Shown piece after piece: positions 27,504-37,057 of a stretch of 64,000 bases of DNA. A program made the position numbers and the translations under genes. Origin of the DNA: Pseudomonas xionganensis (GTDB taxonomy: Bacteria > Pseudomonadota > Gammaproteobacteria > Pseudomonadales > Pseudomonadaceae); the NCBI RefSeq assembly GCF_009763245.1, contig NZ_WKJZ01000001.1:558001-622000 (forward strand), written 5' to 3'. The first letter of the stretch is position 1. Every line of letters starts with the position of its first letter. Below the pieces are notes generated by a model. It ran no database searches. It saw nothing but the letters and a program-made list of their open reading frames with translations, and was not told where the DNA came from.

Positions 27504-28086
27504 GATAGCTCTCCTGCGCAAAAAGTAGCTGCGGCATGGCCAGGGAAGTTCGCTGTTGGCGCCTGTTGCTCCGGGCGGGGAGGGCGCAACATACAGCGAA
27601 CTCCGTCGATCTCCAGGGCACACTCACCGCGTGCATGTACCCTCCAGCTAAAGCCCCCGACAAACTCATCCGGCTCATATCGAGTGGAGCGAGTCGCCCC
27701 CTGGCGTTTGGCAAATGGGCCATGAGAGTGGGTGCGTCTGCATTAGCCGCACCCAGAGCGCATGCAACATCTTTCACTGCATGGTTGAGCTGAACTCACG
27801 CCACTGCTTCCATGGCTGGGCCGTGCTCGGGTTTGGCAACCACGCCAAGATGGAGGTGCCCGGCAAACCCAGGGAAGCATGGGTGGCAGATCCCAGCTGC
27901 TAATTATGGAAGGTGAGAAGGCCGAGGTCGGGTCACTGGTCGGCTGAGTTAGTCGATTAAAACGTAAGCGGGTGAGCCGATAGCACCGAACGGCTGATAA
28001 GGCAGCGCCTAGCCACTGTAACCTGGCCACTCAAGCGCCAGGTGACAGCCAGGAAGCGAGCGCTGTGTGGGCTTGCTGGGGGTTTT
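27504..28086. other. Noncoding stretch, about 580 bp
   Basis: No credible gene on either strand. It holds an inverted repeat AGTTCGCTGT (27547-27556) with ACAGCGAACT (27593-27602), with inner GTTGC/GCAAC, and a hairpin GGGTGCG (27730-27736) with CGCACCC (27749-27755). The sequence context differs from the coding DNA around it. It separates the radical SAM and usp genes from yheV, where the PA0069-like order is broken, so it may mark an old insertion or rearrangement. Confidence 0.5.
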
Positions 28087-28313
28087 ATGGCCCGCCATCC
28101 CTGGCGGCCACCCTGCGGGCCGTCGCTGCGCAACGTTAAAAATGACTCCCGGTCATTTTTTATGGTCCGCCATCCTTGGTGGCACCTCTGTGGGCCGTCG
28201 CTAGGCGACGTTAAAAATAGCTCCCGGCTATTTTTTATGGCCCGCCATCCCTGGCGGCCACCCCTGCGGGGCCGTTGTTGCGCAACATTAAAAATGACTC
28301 CCGGTCATTTTTT
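28087..28313 (-). repeat. Three tandem 75-bp structured repeats (triple terminator)
   Basis: Units begin at 28087, 28162 and 28237 (period 75). Each holds a hairpin CCGCCA...TGGCGG, a C/G hairpin (CCCTGCGGG type), a CGTCGC...GCGACG type stem, and a terminator-like AAAAATGAC-TCCCG-GTCATTTTT. Unit 2 has AAAAATAGC paired with GCTATTTTT: both arms changed together. On the minus strand they follow yheV directly. Confidence 0.85.
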
Positions 28314-28571
28314 CAGTTTGGGGTTGGGGAAGAACTGTACGGCCTGTACCTTGGGGTCGGCGGCCTTGGGTTTCAGGCCGCTGACGTTGACCCGTGTGGG
28401 GATTTCCTTGGGTACCGAGTTGCCCCGCGCATCCAGGGTGTCGGCATAGCCGCAGGCCACGCATTCGCGGTGCGGCACGCCGTCTTCGTCCCACATCTGG
28501 ATCTTGTCCTGCTCGCTGCAGGCCGGGCATACCGCACCGGCAATAAAGCGCTTCTTCGGTGCGTTCATCAT
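28305..28571 (-). CDS. yheV: YheV-family zinc ribbon protein
   Basis: An 88-residue protein with a four-Cys zinc ribbon: CPAC near residue 15 and CVAC near residue 38. The C-terminus is basic and ends KLKK. ATG 28571 (or 28568) overlaps the prlC stop (ATGATGA). The pairing with prlC is widespread in gammaproteobacteria. The stop codon TGA lies inside the stem of the first downstream terminator repeat. Function unknown. Confidence 0.88.
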   Translation of the reverse strand: MMNAPKKRFIAGAVCPACSEQDKIQMWDEDGVPHRECVACGYADTLDARGNSVPKEIPTRVNVSGLKPKAADPKVQAVQFFPNPKLKK

Positions 28572-30616
28572 GCAGCCTCCTGGCTCAGGCCGCTATGGCG
28601 CAGCAAGGCGTCGATGCTCGGCTCGCGGCCGCGGAAGTCGACAAACAGCGCCATGGGCTCTTGCGAGCCGCCACGGGCCAGGATGGCTTCGCGGAAGGCG
28701 CGGCCGGTGGCCGGGTTGAGCACGCCTTCTTCCTCGAAGCGCGAGAAGGCGTCGGCGCTGAGCACCTCGGCCCATTTGTAGCTGTAGTAACCGGCGGCGT
28801 AACCCCCGGCGAAGATATGGGCGAAGCTGTTGGCGAAGCGGTTGTAGGCCGGCGGGCGCATCACCGAGACCTCGTCGCGGATGCTTTCCAGTACGTCGAG
28901 TACGCTGCGGCCGTCGCCGTGGCTGGCGTGCAGTTCGAAGTCGAACAGGCTGAACTCGATCTGCCGCACCATCATCAGGCCAGACTGGAAGTTCTTGGCC
29001 GCCAGCATCTTGTCCAGCAGGTCCTGGGGCAGCGGCTCGCCGCTCTCATAGTGGCCAGAGATTAGCGCCAGGCCTTCCGGCTCCCAGCACCAGTTCTCCA
29101 TAAACTGGCTGGGCAGCTCCACCGCATCCCAGGCCACGCCGTTGATGCCCGAGGCGCCGGCATGCTCGACGCGGGTCAGCAGGTGGTGCAGGCCGTGGCC
29201 GAATTCGTGGAACAGGGTGGTGACTTCGTCGTGGGTCAGCAGCGCCGGCTTGCCGGGGCTGGCCGGGGTGAAGTTGCACACCAGATTGGCCACCGGGCTG
29301 ATCAGCGTGCCATCGGCGGCGCGGCGCTTGTCGCGGGCACCGTCCATCCAGGCGCCACCACGCTTGTTGGCACGGGCGTAGAGGTCGAAGAAGAAGCGTC
29401 CAACGTGCTTGCCGTTCTCCTCGATCTCGAACAGGCGCACATCCGGGTGCCAGCTGTCGAAGCCGGACAGCTCCCTGATCTGGATGCCATAGAGCTTCTC
29501 GACAATGGCGAACAGGCCGCTGAGTACCTTGTCGATCGGGAACCAGGCGCGCACCTCTTCCTGGGACAGGTTGTAGCGGCTCTGGCGCAGCTTCTCGCTG
29601 TAGTAGCCGACATCCCAGCTGTGCAGAGCGGATACGCCCTGGGCGGCGGCGAAGGCCTTGAGTTCGGCAAGATCCTGCTCGGCGAAGGGCTTGCTGCGCA
29701 CCGCCAGGTCACGCAAAAAGTGCAGCACCTGCTCGGTGGACTCGGCCATCTTGCTGGCCAGGGACAGTTCGCTGTAGTGGGCAAAGCCCAGCAGATGGGC
29801 CAGTTCCTGGCGCAAATCGAGGATCTCGGCCATGAGCGGGCCGTTGTCGAACTGGCCGGCATTCGGGCCCTGATCGGAGGCGCGGGTGCAGTAGGCGGCA
29901 TACACCTCTTCGCGCAGGGCGCGGTCGTCGGCGTAGGTCATCACCGCGTAGTAGCTGGGGAATTCCAGGCTGATCAGCCAGCCGTCCAGGCCCTTGGCCT
30001 CGGCGGCCTGGCGCATCTGCGCCTTGGCCGAGTCGGTGATGCCGGCCAGCAGCGCTTCGTCGCTGATGTGCTTGGTCCAGGCCTGTGTGGCGTCCAGCAG
30101 CTGGTTGGAGAAGCTGCTGGTCAGCTCGGACAACTTCATCTGGATCTCGCCATAGCGCTTCTGCTGCTCGGCCGGCAGGTCGATACCGGACAGGCGGAAG
30201 TCGCGCAGGGCGTGCTCCAGGATGGTCTTCTGCGCCACCTCGAAACCGGCGGCAGCAGGGCTGGCGGCCAGGGTCTTGTAGGCCTGGCACAGGGTCTGGT
30301 TCTGGCCGATTTCGGTCCAGTATTCCGACAGCTTGGGCAGGCAGGCCTCATAGGCGGCGCGCAGCTCGGCGTTGTTGCATACGGCGTTGAGGTGGCTGAC
30401 CGGGCTCCAGGCCTGGCCCAGGCGCGCGCCCAGTTCGTCCAGGGCCAGTACCAGGCCATCCCAGCTCGGGTTGGCAGCCTGTTGTTCGAGCAGTTCGGCG
30501 ATGGCGGCGCGGTTGTCGGCCAGGATCTGGGTGATGGCCGGCTCGACATGCTCCGGCTTGATCAGGCTGTAGGGCGGCAGGTCGAAGGCTTGCAGCAGCG
30601 GGTTATGGGCAGTCAC
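28568..30616 (-). CDS. prlC: Oligopeptidase A (M3 metallopeptidase)
   Basis: A cytosolic zinc peptidase of about 682 residues that degrades short peptides, including cleaved signal peptides. The zinc motif HEFGHGLHH (HExxH) lies in the C-terminal third with the third ligand in ENWCWEPEGL. I prefer GTG 30616 as start because AGGTGA lies 5 nt upstream; GTG 30625 would add three residues. It is cotranscribed with yheV. Confidence 0.94.
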   Translation of the reverse strand: MTAHNPLLQAFDLPPYSLIKPEHVEPAITQILADNRAAIAELLEQQAANPSWDGLVLALDELGARLGQAWSPVSHLNAVCNNAELRAAYEACLPKLSEYWTEIGQNQTLCQAYKTLAASPAAAGFEVAQKTILEHALRDFRLSGIDLPAEQQKRYGEIQMKLSELTSSFSNQLLDATQAWTKHISDEALLAGITDSAKAQMRQAAEAKGLDGWLISLEFPSYYAVMTYADDRALREEVYAAYCTRASDQGPNAGQFDNGPLMAEILDLRQELAHLLGFAHYSELSLASKMAESTEQVLHFLRDLAVRSKPFAEQDLAELKAFAAAQGVSALHSWDVGYYSEKLRQSRYNLSQEEVRAWFPIDKVLSGLFAIVEKLYGIQIRELSGFDSWHPDVRLFEIEENGKHVGRFFFDLYARANKRGGAWMDGARDKRRAADGTLISPVANLVCNFTPASPGKPALLTHDEVTTLFHEFGHGLHHLLTRVEHAGASGINGVAWDAVELPSQFMENWCWEPEGLALISGHYESGEPLPQDLLDKMLAAKNFQSGLMMVRQIEFSLFDFELHASHGDGRSVLDVLESIRDEVSVMRPPAYNRFANSFAHIFAGGYAAGYYSYKWAEVLSADAFSRFEEEGVLNPATGRAFREAILARGGSQEPMALFVDFRGREPSIDALLRHSGLSQEAA

Positions 30617-30759
30617 GGAAATCACCTGTCACTCGATAAGGTTGCAGCGCTGCGGCGCAGGCTGAAAGAGGCCGGGCGCGAAGAAAAGCGCCTGATGACC
30701 TGAACATGGGGCCCATCTTAATTACAATCAAGGCAAGACGCAGCCTGGAGGTTTCTATC

Positions 30760-31302
30760 GTGGCCATTCGAACTTACCAACAATTCACCCCGCTGCTCGG
30801 GCCGCGGGCCTTTGTCGATGCCTCGGCGGTGGTGCTGGGCGATGTGGAGATCGGCGCCGACAGCTCGGTGTGGCCGTTGGTGGTGATCCGCGGCGATATG
30901 CACAGCATCCGTATCGGCGAGCGCACCAGCATTCAGGACGGCAGCGTGCTGCATATCACCCACGCCGGCCCCTTCAACCCGCGCGGCTACCCGCTGAATA
31001 TCGGCGACGATGTGACCATCGGCCATAACGTCACCCTGCACGGCTGCGAGATCGGCAACCGGGTGCTGATCGGCATGGGCAGCATCATCATGGATGGCGT
31101 GGTGATCGAAGACGAGGTGATGCTTGGCGCCGGCAGCCTGGTGACCCCGGGCAGCCAGCTGAAAGGCGGCTACCTCTACGTCGGCAGCCCGGCCAGGCAG
31201 GCCCGTGAGCTGACCGAGAAGGAGCGCAGCTACTTCCGCTACAGCGCCGACAACTATGTGCGCCTGAAGGATCAGCACCTGATGGAGGGCTATGCCGGGT
31301 GA
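30760..31302 (+). CDS. Gamma-class carbonic anhydrase family protein
   Basis: A 180-residue left-handed beta-helix protein of the YrdA/PaaY type. Hexapeptide repeats run through the middle (SVWPLVVIRGDM, IGDDVTIGHNVTLHGCEIG). Zinc-ligand His residues are seen in HITHAG and GHNVTLHG. The start is GTG 30760 preceded by TGGAGG; the open frame to 30706 has no such site. It is divergent from prlC and overlaps the next gene. Confidence 0.9.
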   Translation: MAIRTYQQFTPLLGPRAFVDASAVVLGDVEIGADSSVWPLVVIRGDMHSIRIGERTSIQDGSVLHITHAGPFNPRGYPLNIGDDVTIGHNVTLHGCEIGNRVLIGMGSIIMDGVVIEDEVMLGAGSLVTPGSQLKGGYLYVGSPARQARELTEKERSYFRYSADNYVRLKDQHLMEGYAG

Positions 31303-31952
31303 TGCAGCAGTATCAGCATATCCTCTTCGACCTCGACGGCACCCTGACCGACCCGCGCGAGGGCATCACCCGTTCGGTGCAGTTCGCCCTGGCCCGGCTG
31401 GGCATCGAGGAGCCGGACCTGACGGCCCTGGAGCACTTTATCGGCCCGCCCTTGCTGCAGTGCTTTATGCACAGCTACGACTTCGACGAAGCCACCGCCT
31501 GGCAGGCGGTGCAGCATTACCGCGAGCGTTTTGCCGAGGTGGGCTTGTACGAGAACCGTCTGTTCGACGGGGTGCCCGAGCTGCTGCAACTGCTCGGCGA
31601 GCAGGGGCGCGGCCTGTATATCGCCACCAGCAAGCCGCGGGTATTTGCCGAGAAAATCGCCGAACACTTCGGTTTTGCCGGGCACTTCCGGCTGATCTAC
31701 GGCAGCGAGCTGGATGGTACCCGCACCGACAAGGTGGAGCTGCTGGCTCATCTGCTGGAGCAGGAGCGCCTGCCCCGCGCCGCCACGCTGATGATCGGCG
31801 ACCGCAAGCATGACCTGATCGGCGCCCGGCGCAATGGCCTGGATGCGGCAGCGGTGGGCTATGGCTTCGGCAGTGCCGAGGAGTTGCAGGCCGAAGCGCC
31901 GACCTATCACTTCCACACCCTGGGGCAGCTGCGTCAGGCCTTTCAGGGTTAA
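31302..31952 (+). CDS. HAD-family hydrolase (phosphoglycolate phosphatase-like)
   Basis: A 216-residue HAD phosphatase. Motif I FDLDGTLTD near residue 9, motif II IATSKP, and motif III/IV GDRKHDLIGA. A helical cap domain lies at about 20-85. The ATG at 31302 shares its A with the stop of the gamma-carbonic anhydrase gene (TGATG), so the two are coupled. Substrate not known. Confidence 0.9.
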   Translation: MQQYQHILFDLDGTLTDPREGITRSVQFALARLGIEEPDLTALEHFIGPPLLQCFMHSYDFDEATAWQAVQHYRERFAEVGLYENRLFDGVPELLQLLGEQGRGLYIATSKPRVFAEKIAEHFGFAGHFRLIYGSELDGTRTDKVELLAHLLEQERLPRAATLMIGDRKHDLIGARRNGLDAAAVGYGFGSAEELQAEAPTYHFHTLGQLRQAFQG

Positions 31953-31976
31953 CAACTGTGTTGTGATCGGGGCCTG

Positions 31977-33017
31977 CTAGGGCTGCAGGGCCTGCAGGCG
32001 TTGCTGGCGCTCTTGAGCATCGAGCCGGCCCAGTTCGGCAACCGCCTGGTAGAAGCGCGGCCAGTCGCGCTGCACCTGCTCGAACAGCTGGGCAAAGGCG
32101 GGGATCCACTGGTCATACAGGCCGAAGGGCAGCAGCCGGGCGTTGTTCAGTGGTGCGGCCATCCAGCCGTCATAGCGGCCCATGCCGTTCCACTGCTGCT
32201 CGCGCAGCGCGGCGTAGTCGCGGCGCAGGCGCGCAAATTCGGCCTGCTTGGCCTGGCGCATGGCGGTTTCGGGCAGGTCGCTGGCATACAGCTGCTGCAG
32301 GCGTTCACGGCTGGCCAGGACCAGGGCGATAAACTGCTCGCGCTGCTGTTCACCTTCGGGGTCCAGGGCCGTCAGGTTGCGGGCAGCGCGCCATTGGCGC
32401 AGGCCCTCGCGTTCGACAAAGCTGGAGAAGGATTCATTGAAGGCGGTGTCATCGGCCACATAAAGCTGCTGGTGGGCCAGCTCATGGAAGATCACCGCCA
32501 CCAGGCGCTCATCGCTCCAGCGCAGCATGGTGTTGAGGATGGGGTCAGCGAACCAGCCCAGGGTGGAATAGGCCTCGACCCCGCCGATATGGGTGTCCAG
32601 GCCCTGCGCAGCCAGCAGCGCCGCGGCGCCACGGGCACGACCCTGATCGTAATAACCGCGGTAGGCCACGCAGCCGGCGATGGGGAAGCAGTGCAGCCTG
32701 GGCTGCAGGGAAAACTCCTCGGTGGCGAACAGGTTCCACACCACGAAGGGCCGCCGGATATCGGCATACAGGCGATAGCTGCGGTTATCCGGCAGACCCA
32801 GCTCGGCGCTGGCAAAGGCCCGCGCCTGCAGGGCCAGATCCAGGCGCTGCTGCAGTTCGGGGGCGGTCTGGGGATCGCCGAGCAATTGCTCGATGGGCTG
32901 GCGGGCCTTGAGCAGCTGCAGCTGACCGGTGGCCAGATGGCTGTAATAGTCCAGGGTGCTGCAACCGCTCAGGCTTAGCAGGGTCAGAAGCAGCAGAGGG
33001 CGCAGTGAGCTTTTCAT
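31977..33017 (-). CDS. Predicted lipoprotein aminopeptidase (COG4324)
   Basis: A 346-residue predicted metallopeptidase. The start ATG 33017 gives a lipoprotein signal MKSSLRPLLLLTLLSLSGC with lipobox LSGC (Cys 19). The zinc motif HELAHQQLY (HExxH) is near residue 180, followed by NESFSSFVEREG with a likely third ligand. Probably membrane-anchored in the periplasm. The family's natural substrate is unproven. Confidence 0.85.
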   Translation of the reverse strand: MKSSLRPLLLLTLLSLSGCSTLDYYSHLATGQLQLLKARQPIEQLLGDPQTAPELQQRLDLALQARAFASAELGLPDNRSYRLYADIRRPFVVWNLFATEEFSLQPRLHCFPIAGCVAYRGYYDQGRARGAAALLAAQGLDTHIGGVEAYSTLGWFADPILNTMLRWSDERLVAVIFHELAHQQLYVADDTAFNESFSSFVEREGLRQWRAARNLTALDPEGEQQREQFIALVLASRERLQQLYASDLPETAMRQAKQAEFARLRRDYAALREQQWNGMGRYDGWMAAPLNNARLLPFGLYDQWIPAFAQLFEQVQRDWPRFYQAVAELGRLDAQERQQRLQALQP

Positions 33018-33101
33018 GGCCGCCACGCTACCTGATTGCCCGGGCTGCCTCCAGGCTCAAATGGGCGTAGGCTTTGGACATGGGCACGTGAGGACACCGA
33101 C

Positions 33102-33518
33102 ATGCGTTATATGACCGTACTACTGACGCTGATGCTGCTGGGGGCCTGTGCAGCGCCCGTGCCGCCCCGCGATCCGGGCCAGGCCTGGGTCGAACTCTAT
33201 AGCAGCGCCGGCACCCTGCTGATGGCGGATCGGCTGAACGGCGAACGGCTGAATGACGGGCGCTACTTTCAGGTGCCTGGCGGCGCCCATGAACTGCTGG
33301 TGCGCTTTCAGTATGAAGTGAACCGTGGCGGTTTTGGTGTCGACACCGAGCCGCGGCAGATCACCTGCCAGATCCGCCTGCGCCATGACAATTTTGTCGC
33401 CGGCCAGCGCTACCGCATCGAAGCCCGGCCCCTGGCCATGAAGGCCCAGGCCTGGCTGTATGACGAGCAGCGTAACGTGCTGGCGCGGGGGCGGGTGATG
33501 CGCTGCGGCACCTTCTAG
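33102..33518 (+). CDS. Putative small lipoprotein, unknown function
   Basis: A 138-residue protein with a lipobox signal (MRYMTVLLTLMLLGAC, Cys 16). The mature part is beta-rich with no motif I recognise. The start ATG 33102 follows GTGAGGACACC. Divergent from the aminopeptidase gene and followed by a palindromic repeat. Confidence 0.75.
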   Translation: MRYMTVLLTLMLLGACAAPVPPRDPGQAWVELYSSAGTLLMADRLNGERLNDGRYFQVPGGAHELLVRFQYEVNRGGFGVDTEPRQITCQIRLRHDNFVAGQRYRIEARPLAMKAQAWLYDEQRNVLARGRVMRCGTF

Positions 33519-33546
33519 GGTGCTGCTGGTGCACATGGCGCACCCT
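33517..33546. repeat. Palindromic intergenic repeat
   Basis: AGGGTGC...GCACCCT followed by ACGG, between convergent genes. The ending CACCCTACGG is shared with the palindrome at 39767-39792. Confidence 0.55.
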
Positions 33547-33557
33547 ACGGACGAGCC

Positions 33558-33773
33558 TTAGCTGTTGCTCAGGCGAAAGCCGATCTTCAGGGTGACCTGA
33601 TAGTGACCGACCTTGCCATCGACGATATGACCGCGGGTTTCCACCACCTCGAACCAGTCCATATTGCGCACCGACTTGGCACATTCGGCCAGGGCGTTTT
33701 CGATGGCGTTCTCGATGCTGGTCTTGGACGAGCCGACGATTTCGATTTTCTTGTAGGTGTGATGATCGGACAT
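33558..33773 (-). CDS. Dodecin flavin-binding protein
   Basis: A 71-residue dodecin, a dodecameric sphere that stores flavins. Characteristic segments: YKKIEIVGSS near the start, AIENALAECAKSVRN helix, and DWFEVVETRGHI with the flavin-stacking Trp. The start is ATG 33773 (MSDHHTYKK) after GGAGCACTGTC; the open frame reaches 33803. Confidence 0.93.
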   Translation of the reverse strand: MSDHHTYKKIEIVGSSKTSIENAIENALAECAKSVRNMDWFEVVETRGHIVDGKVGHYQVTLKIGFRLSNS

Positions 33774-33874
33774 GACAGTGCTCCTTGGCGGTTGTCTCTT
33801 CACGCTAGACGAGAAATGCCAGGCGTGTGGCGCGACCTGCTGCCTGAAGCGGAAGGCTGGCTCCTACAAGCGCA

Positions 33875-34768
33875 TCACTGCACGCTGCACAGCTCATGCT
33901 GGAGCCACTGCGCCAGTCGCTCGGCCCTGGGGTCGCGGCTGCGCAGCGGGCGCCACAGGCACAGGCGGGCCTGGGTGGGGATAAAGCCCCAGGGCGCCAC
34001 CAGCCGGCCGGCCGCCAGGTCGTCGGCCACCAGCTGTTGCGGGGCGATGGCCACGCCCAGGCCCGCAGCGGCGGCTTCCAGCAGGTAGTAGAGGTGCTCG
34101 AAGCCCTGACCCAGGCGCAGCACCCGGCTGTCCAGGCCCTGGCCGGCGGCCCAGCTGGGCCAGGCCTGGGGTCTGGAGCTGGTATGCAGCAGGGCCTCGC
34201 CGAGCAGGCCGCTGGCTGGGGCCTCCCGCAGGCGCCCATAGCCCTGATAGCGCGGGCTCAATACCGGGCCGATGCGTTCCTCGGCCAGCTCGATCACCTG
34301 CATGTCCGCCGGCCAGGGCGGTTCGGCAAAACACAGGGTGGCGTCCACGTCGGCGCGGCGCGGGTCCAGATCGCCTTCGCTGGCCGACAGTTGCAGGCGC
34401 AGTTCCGGCAGGTCGCGCTGCAGCCGGTCCAGGCGCGGGATAAACCAGCGCGCCAGCAGGCTGCCGGGGCAGGCCAGGACGAAAGGCGCCTCGGCCTGGC
34501 CGCGCTGCAGCTCGGCCCAGACGCTGCGCAGGCGATTGAAGGCCTCGCTGCTGGCATCCTGCAGACGGCTGCCTGAATCTGTGAGTTTAAGGCCGCGACC
34601 GTCCTTGACGAACAGGGCGCTGCCCAGCTGTTCTTCCAGGCTCTTGAGCTGCCGGCTGACCGCGCCATGGGTCACATGCAGTTCCTTGGCTGCCAGGCTG
34701 ACGCTGCCCAGGCGGGCTGTGGCCTCGAAGGCACGCAGGGCGTTAAGGGGCGGAAGGTCCTGACTCAT
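33875..34768 (-). CDS. trpI: LysR-type activator TrpI of trpBA
   Basis: A 297-residue LysR regulator. An N-terminal helix-turn-helix (about 5-65; [39 protein letters not shown]) is followed by an effector domain. In pseudomonads TrpI bound to indoleglycerol phosphate activates trpBA. Similarity to P. aeruginosa TrpI is high along the protein. The start is ATG 34768 ([12 protein letters not shown]). It is divergent from trpB with a 133-bp control region between. Confidence 0.95.
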   Translation of the reverse strand: MSQDLPPLNALRAFEATARLGSVSLAAKELHVTHGAVSRQLKSLEEQLGSALFVKDGRGLKLTDSGSRLQDASSEAFNRLRSVWAELQRGQAEAPFVLACPGSLLARWFIPRLDRLQRDLPELRLQLSASEGDLDPRRADVDATLCFAEPPWPADMQVIELAEERIGPVLSPRYQGYGRLREAPASGLLGEALLHTSSRPQAWPSWAAGQGLDSRVLRLGQGFEHLYYLLEAAAAGLGVAIAPQQLVADDLAAGRLVAPWGFIPTQARLCLWRPLRSRDPRAERLAQWLQHELCSVQ

Positions 34769-34769
34769 C

Positions 34770-34786
34770 TGTGAGATTTCCTGACA
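34770..34786. promoter_or_regulatory. Probable TrpI binding site
   Basis: TGTGAGATTTCCTGACA, a partial palindrome (TGT-AG / CT-ACA), lies directly upstream of trpI and about 116 bp before trpB. This is the position expected for TrpI sites. A second weaker site nearer trpB is likely but not resolved by eye. Confidence 0.5.
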
Positions 34787-34901
34787 GGTTGCAGCGATCT
34801 TATCGCTTTTACCCAAAGGCCCATAGCCTTATCCTGTGGCCATTGCCGTAGGTGCGGGCTTGCCCGCGCTCACGACCCTTAGTTTCCCAGTGGAGAACGC
34901 C

Positions 34902-36113
34902 ATGACTTCCTTCCGCGCTGGTCCCGACGCCAACGGCCTGTTCGGCTCGTTCGGCGGCCAATATGTTGCCGAAACCCTGATGCCGCTGATTCACGACCTG
35001 GCCGAGGAATACGAGAAGGCCAAGCTCGATCCCGAATTCCAGAAGGAGCTGGCCTACTTCCAGCGTGACTTCGTCGGCCGTCCCAGCCCGCTGTATTTTG
35101 CCGAGCGCCTGACCGAGCATTGCGGTGGCGCCAAGATCTATTTCAAGCGCGAAGAGCTCAATCACACCGGCGCGCACAAGATCAACAACTGCATCGGCCA
35201 GGCCCTGCTGGCCAAGCGCATGGGCAAGAAGCGCATCATCGCCGAGACCGGCGCCGGCATGCATGGCGTGGCCACCGCTACCGTTGCGGCGCGCTTCGGC
35301 ATGGAATGCGTGATCTTTATGGGCACCACCGATATCGATCGCCAGCAGGCCAACGTATTCCGCATGAAGCTCTTGGGCGCCACCGTGATCCCGGTGGTCG
35401 CCGGCACCGGCACCCTGAAAGATGCGATGAACGAAGCGCTGCGCGACTGGGTGACCAACGTGCACAACACCTTCTACATGATCGGCACCGTCGCCGGCCC
35501 GCACCCTTATCCGGCGATGGTGCGCGACTTCCAGGCGGTGATCGGCAAGGAAACCCGCGAACAGATCCTCGCCCAGGAAGGCCGTCTGCCCGACAGCCTG
35601 GTGGCCTGCATCGGTGGCGGCTCCAACGCCATCGGCCTGTTCCACCCCTTCCTTGATGATAAGGATGTGCAGATCGTCGGCGTCGAAGCCGCCGGTTACG
35701 GCATCGCCACCGGCAAGCACGCTGCCAGCCTGAATGGCGGCGTACCGGGCGTGCTGCACGGCAACCGCACCTTCCTGCTGCAGAACGACGACGGCCAGAT
35801 TATCGACGCCCACTCCATCTCGGCGGGTCTGGATTATCCCGGTATCGGCCCGGAACACGCCTGGTTGCACGATATCGGTCGGGTCGAATACACCTCGGTG
35901 ACCGACGACGAAGCCCTGACCGCCTTCCACACCTGCTGCCGCCTGGAGGGCATTATCCCGGCCCTGGAAAGCTCCCATGCCCTGGCCGAAGCCTTCAAGC
36001 GCGCGCCCACGCTGCCCAAGGAGCACCTGATGGTGATCAACCTGTCCGGCCGTGGCGACAAGGATATGCAAACCGTGATGCACCACATGGGCGAACAGGA
36101 GAAACACGCATGA
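34902..36113 (+). CDS. trpB: Tryptophan synthase beta chain
   Basis: A 403-residue PLP enzyme joining indole and serine. The PLP lysine is in [10 protein letters not shown] near residue 91, and the phosphate-binding loop is GGGSNAIG near residue 236. The start ATG 34902 follows GTGGAGAACGCC. The stop overlaps the trpA start (ATGA). The control gene trpI is divergent upstream. Confidence 0.97.
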   Translation: MTSFRAGPDANGLFGSFGGQYVAETLMPLIHDLAEEYEKAKLDPEFQKELAYFQRDFVGRPSPLYFAERLTEHCGGAKIYFKREELNHTGAHKINNCIGQALLAKRMGKKRIIAETGAGMHGVATATVAARFGMECVIFMGTTDIDRQQANVFRMKLLGATVIPVVAGTGTLKDAMNEALRDWVTNVHNTFYMIGTVAGPHPYPAMVRDFQAVIGKETREQILAQEGRLPDSLVACIGGGSNAIGLFHPFLDDKDVQIVGVEAAGYGIATGKHAASLNGGVPGVLHGNRTFLLQNDDGQIIDAHSISAGLDYPGIGPEHAWLHDIGRVEYTSVTDDEALTAFHTCCRLEGIIPALESSHALAEAFKRAPTLPKEHLMVINLSGRGDKDMQTVMHHMGEQEKHA

Positions 36114-36919
36114 GCCGCCTGCAAACCCGTTTTGCCGAGCTGAAGCAGCAGAACCGCGCCGCCCTGGTGACCTTCGTCACTGCCGGCGACCCCAACTACG
36201 ACGCCTCCCTGGCCATCCTCAAGGGGCTGCCCAAGGCTGGCGCCGACGTGATCGAACTGGGCATGCCCTTCACCGACCCCATGGCCGACGGCCCGGCGAT
36301 CCAGCTGGCCAATATCCGTGCCCTGGAAGGCCGGCAGGATCTGGCCAAGACCCTGCAGATGGTGCGCGAGTTCCGCCAGGACGAGCAGGCCACGCCGCTG
36401 GTGCTGATGGGCTACTTCAACCCGATCCACAAGTACGGGGTGTCGCGCTTTATCGCCGATGCCAAGGAAGCCGGCGTCGATGGCCTGATCGTGGTCGATC
36501 TGCCGCCCGAGCATAACGCCGACCTCTGTGACCCGGCCCAGGCTGCGGGTATCGACTTTATCCGCCTGACCACCCCGACCACCGACGACAAGCGCCTGCC
36601 CAAGGTGCTCAACGGCAGCTCCGGCTTCGTTTACTACGTCTCGGTCGCCGGCGTGACCGGCGCCGGCAGCGCCACCCTCGAGCATGTGCAGGAAGCGGTC
36701 ACCCGTTTGCGCCGGCACACCGACCTGCCGCTGTGCATCGGCTTCGGCATCCGCACGCCCGAGCACGCCGCCACCATTGCCCGTCTGGCCGATGGCGTGG
36801 TGGTGGGTTCTGCACTGATCGATCAGATCGCCAACGCTGCCAGCAGCGAGCAGGCAGTGGATGGCGTGCTGAGTCTGTGCGCGGCTCTGGCCGAAGGGGT
36901 ACGCGGCGCCCGCGCCTGA
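36110..36919 (+). CDS. trpA: Tryptophan synthase alpha chain
   Basis: A 269-residue TIM barrel that cleaves indole-3-glycerol phosphate and channels indole to TrpB. Catalytic residues lie in [19 protein letters not shown] (Glu and Asp, near residues 49-60). Four-base overlap with trpB suggests coupled translation of the complex. Confidence 0.97.
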   Translation: MSRLQTRFAELKQQNRAALVTFVTAGDPNYDASLAILKGLPKAGADVIELGMPFTDPMADGPAIQLANIRALEGRQDLAKTLQMVREFRQDEQATPLVLMGYFNPIHKYGVSRFIADAKEAGVDGLIVVDLPPEHNADLCDPAQAAGIDFIRLTTPTTDDKRLPKVLNGSSGFVYYVSVAGVTGAGSATLEHVQEAVTRLRRHTDLPLCIGFGIRTPEHAATIARLADGVVVGSALIDQIANAASSEQAVDGVLSLCAALAEGVRGARA

Positions 36920-36994
36920 CCCCGACCCGCTGCCAGGCCGGCCTTTGGTCGTCTGCTCGCCGCAGCGGGGCAAAGCCTACTAATCTGTGCAGAA

Positions 36995-37016
36995 GGGCAA
37001 TGCCTGATCATTGCCC
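36995..37016 (+). terminator. Hairpin after trpA
   Basis: GGGCAATG-CCTGAT-CATTGCCC, perfect 8-bp arms, 75 bp after trpA. There is no T tract, so it may be a stability or attenuator structure for the small gene that follows. Confidence 0.35.
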
Positions 37017-37057
37017 GCGCAGAACCGACCCCGAACACGGGGCAATGGAGTAGGTCC

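Noticed and set aside
27504..27900. Anr/Fnr box for the tandem Usp gene
   Set aside because: I searched both strands for TTGAT-N4-ATCAA and found no acceptable match.
28087..28313. CRISPR array
   Set aside because: The 75-bp units repeat end to end with no spacers, and each is a set of hairpins.
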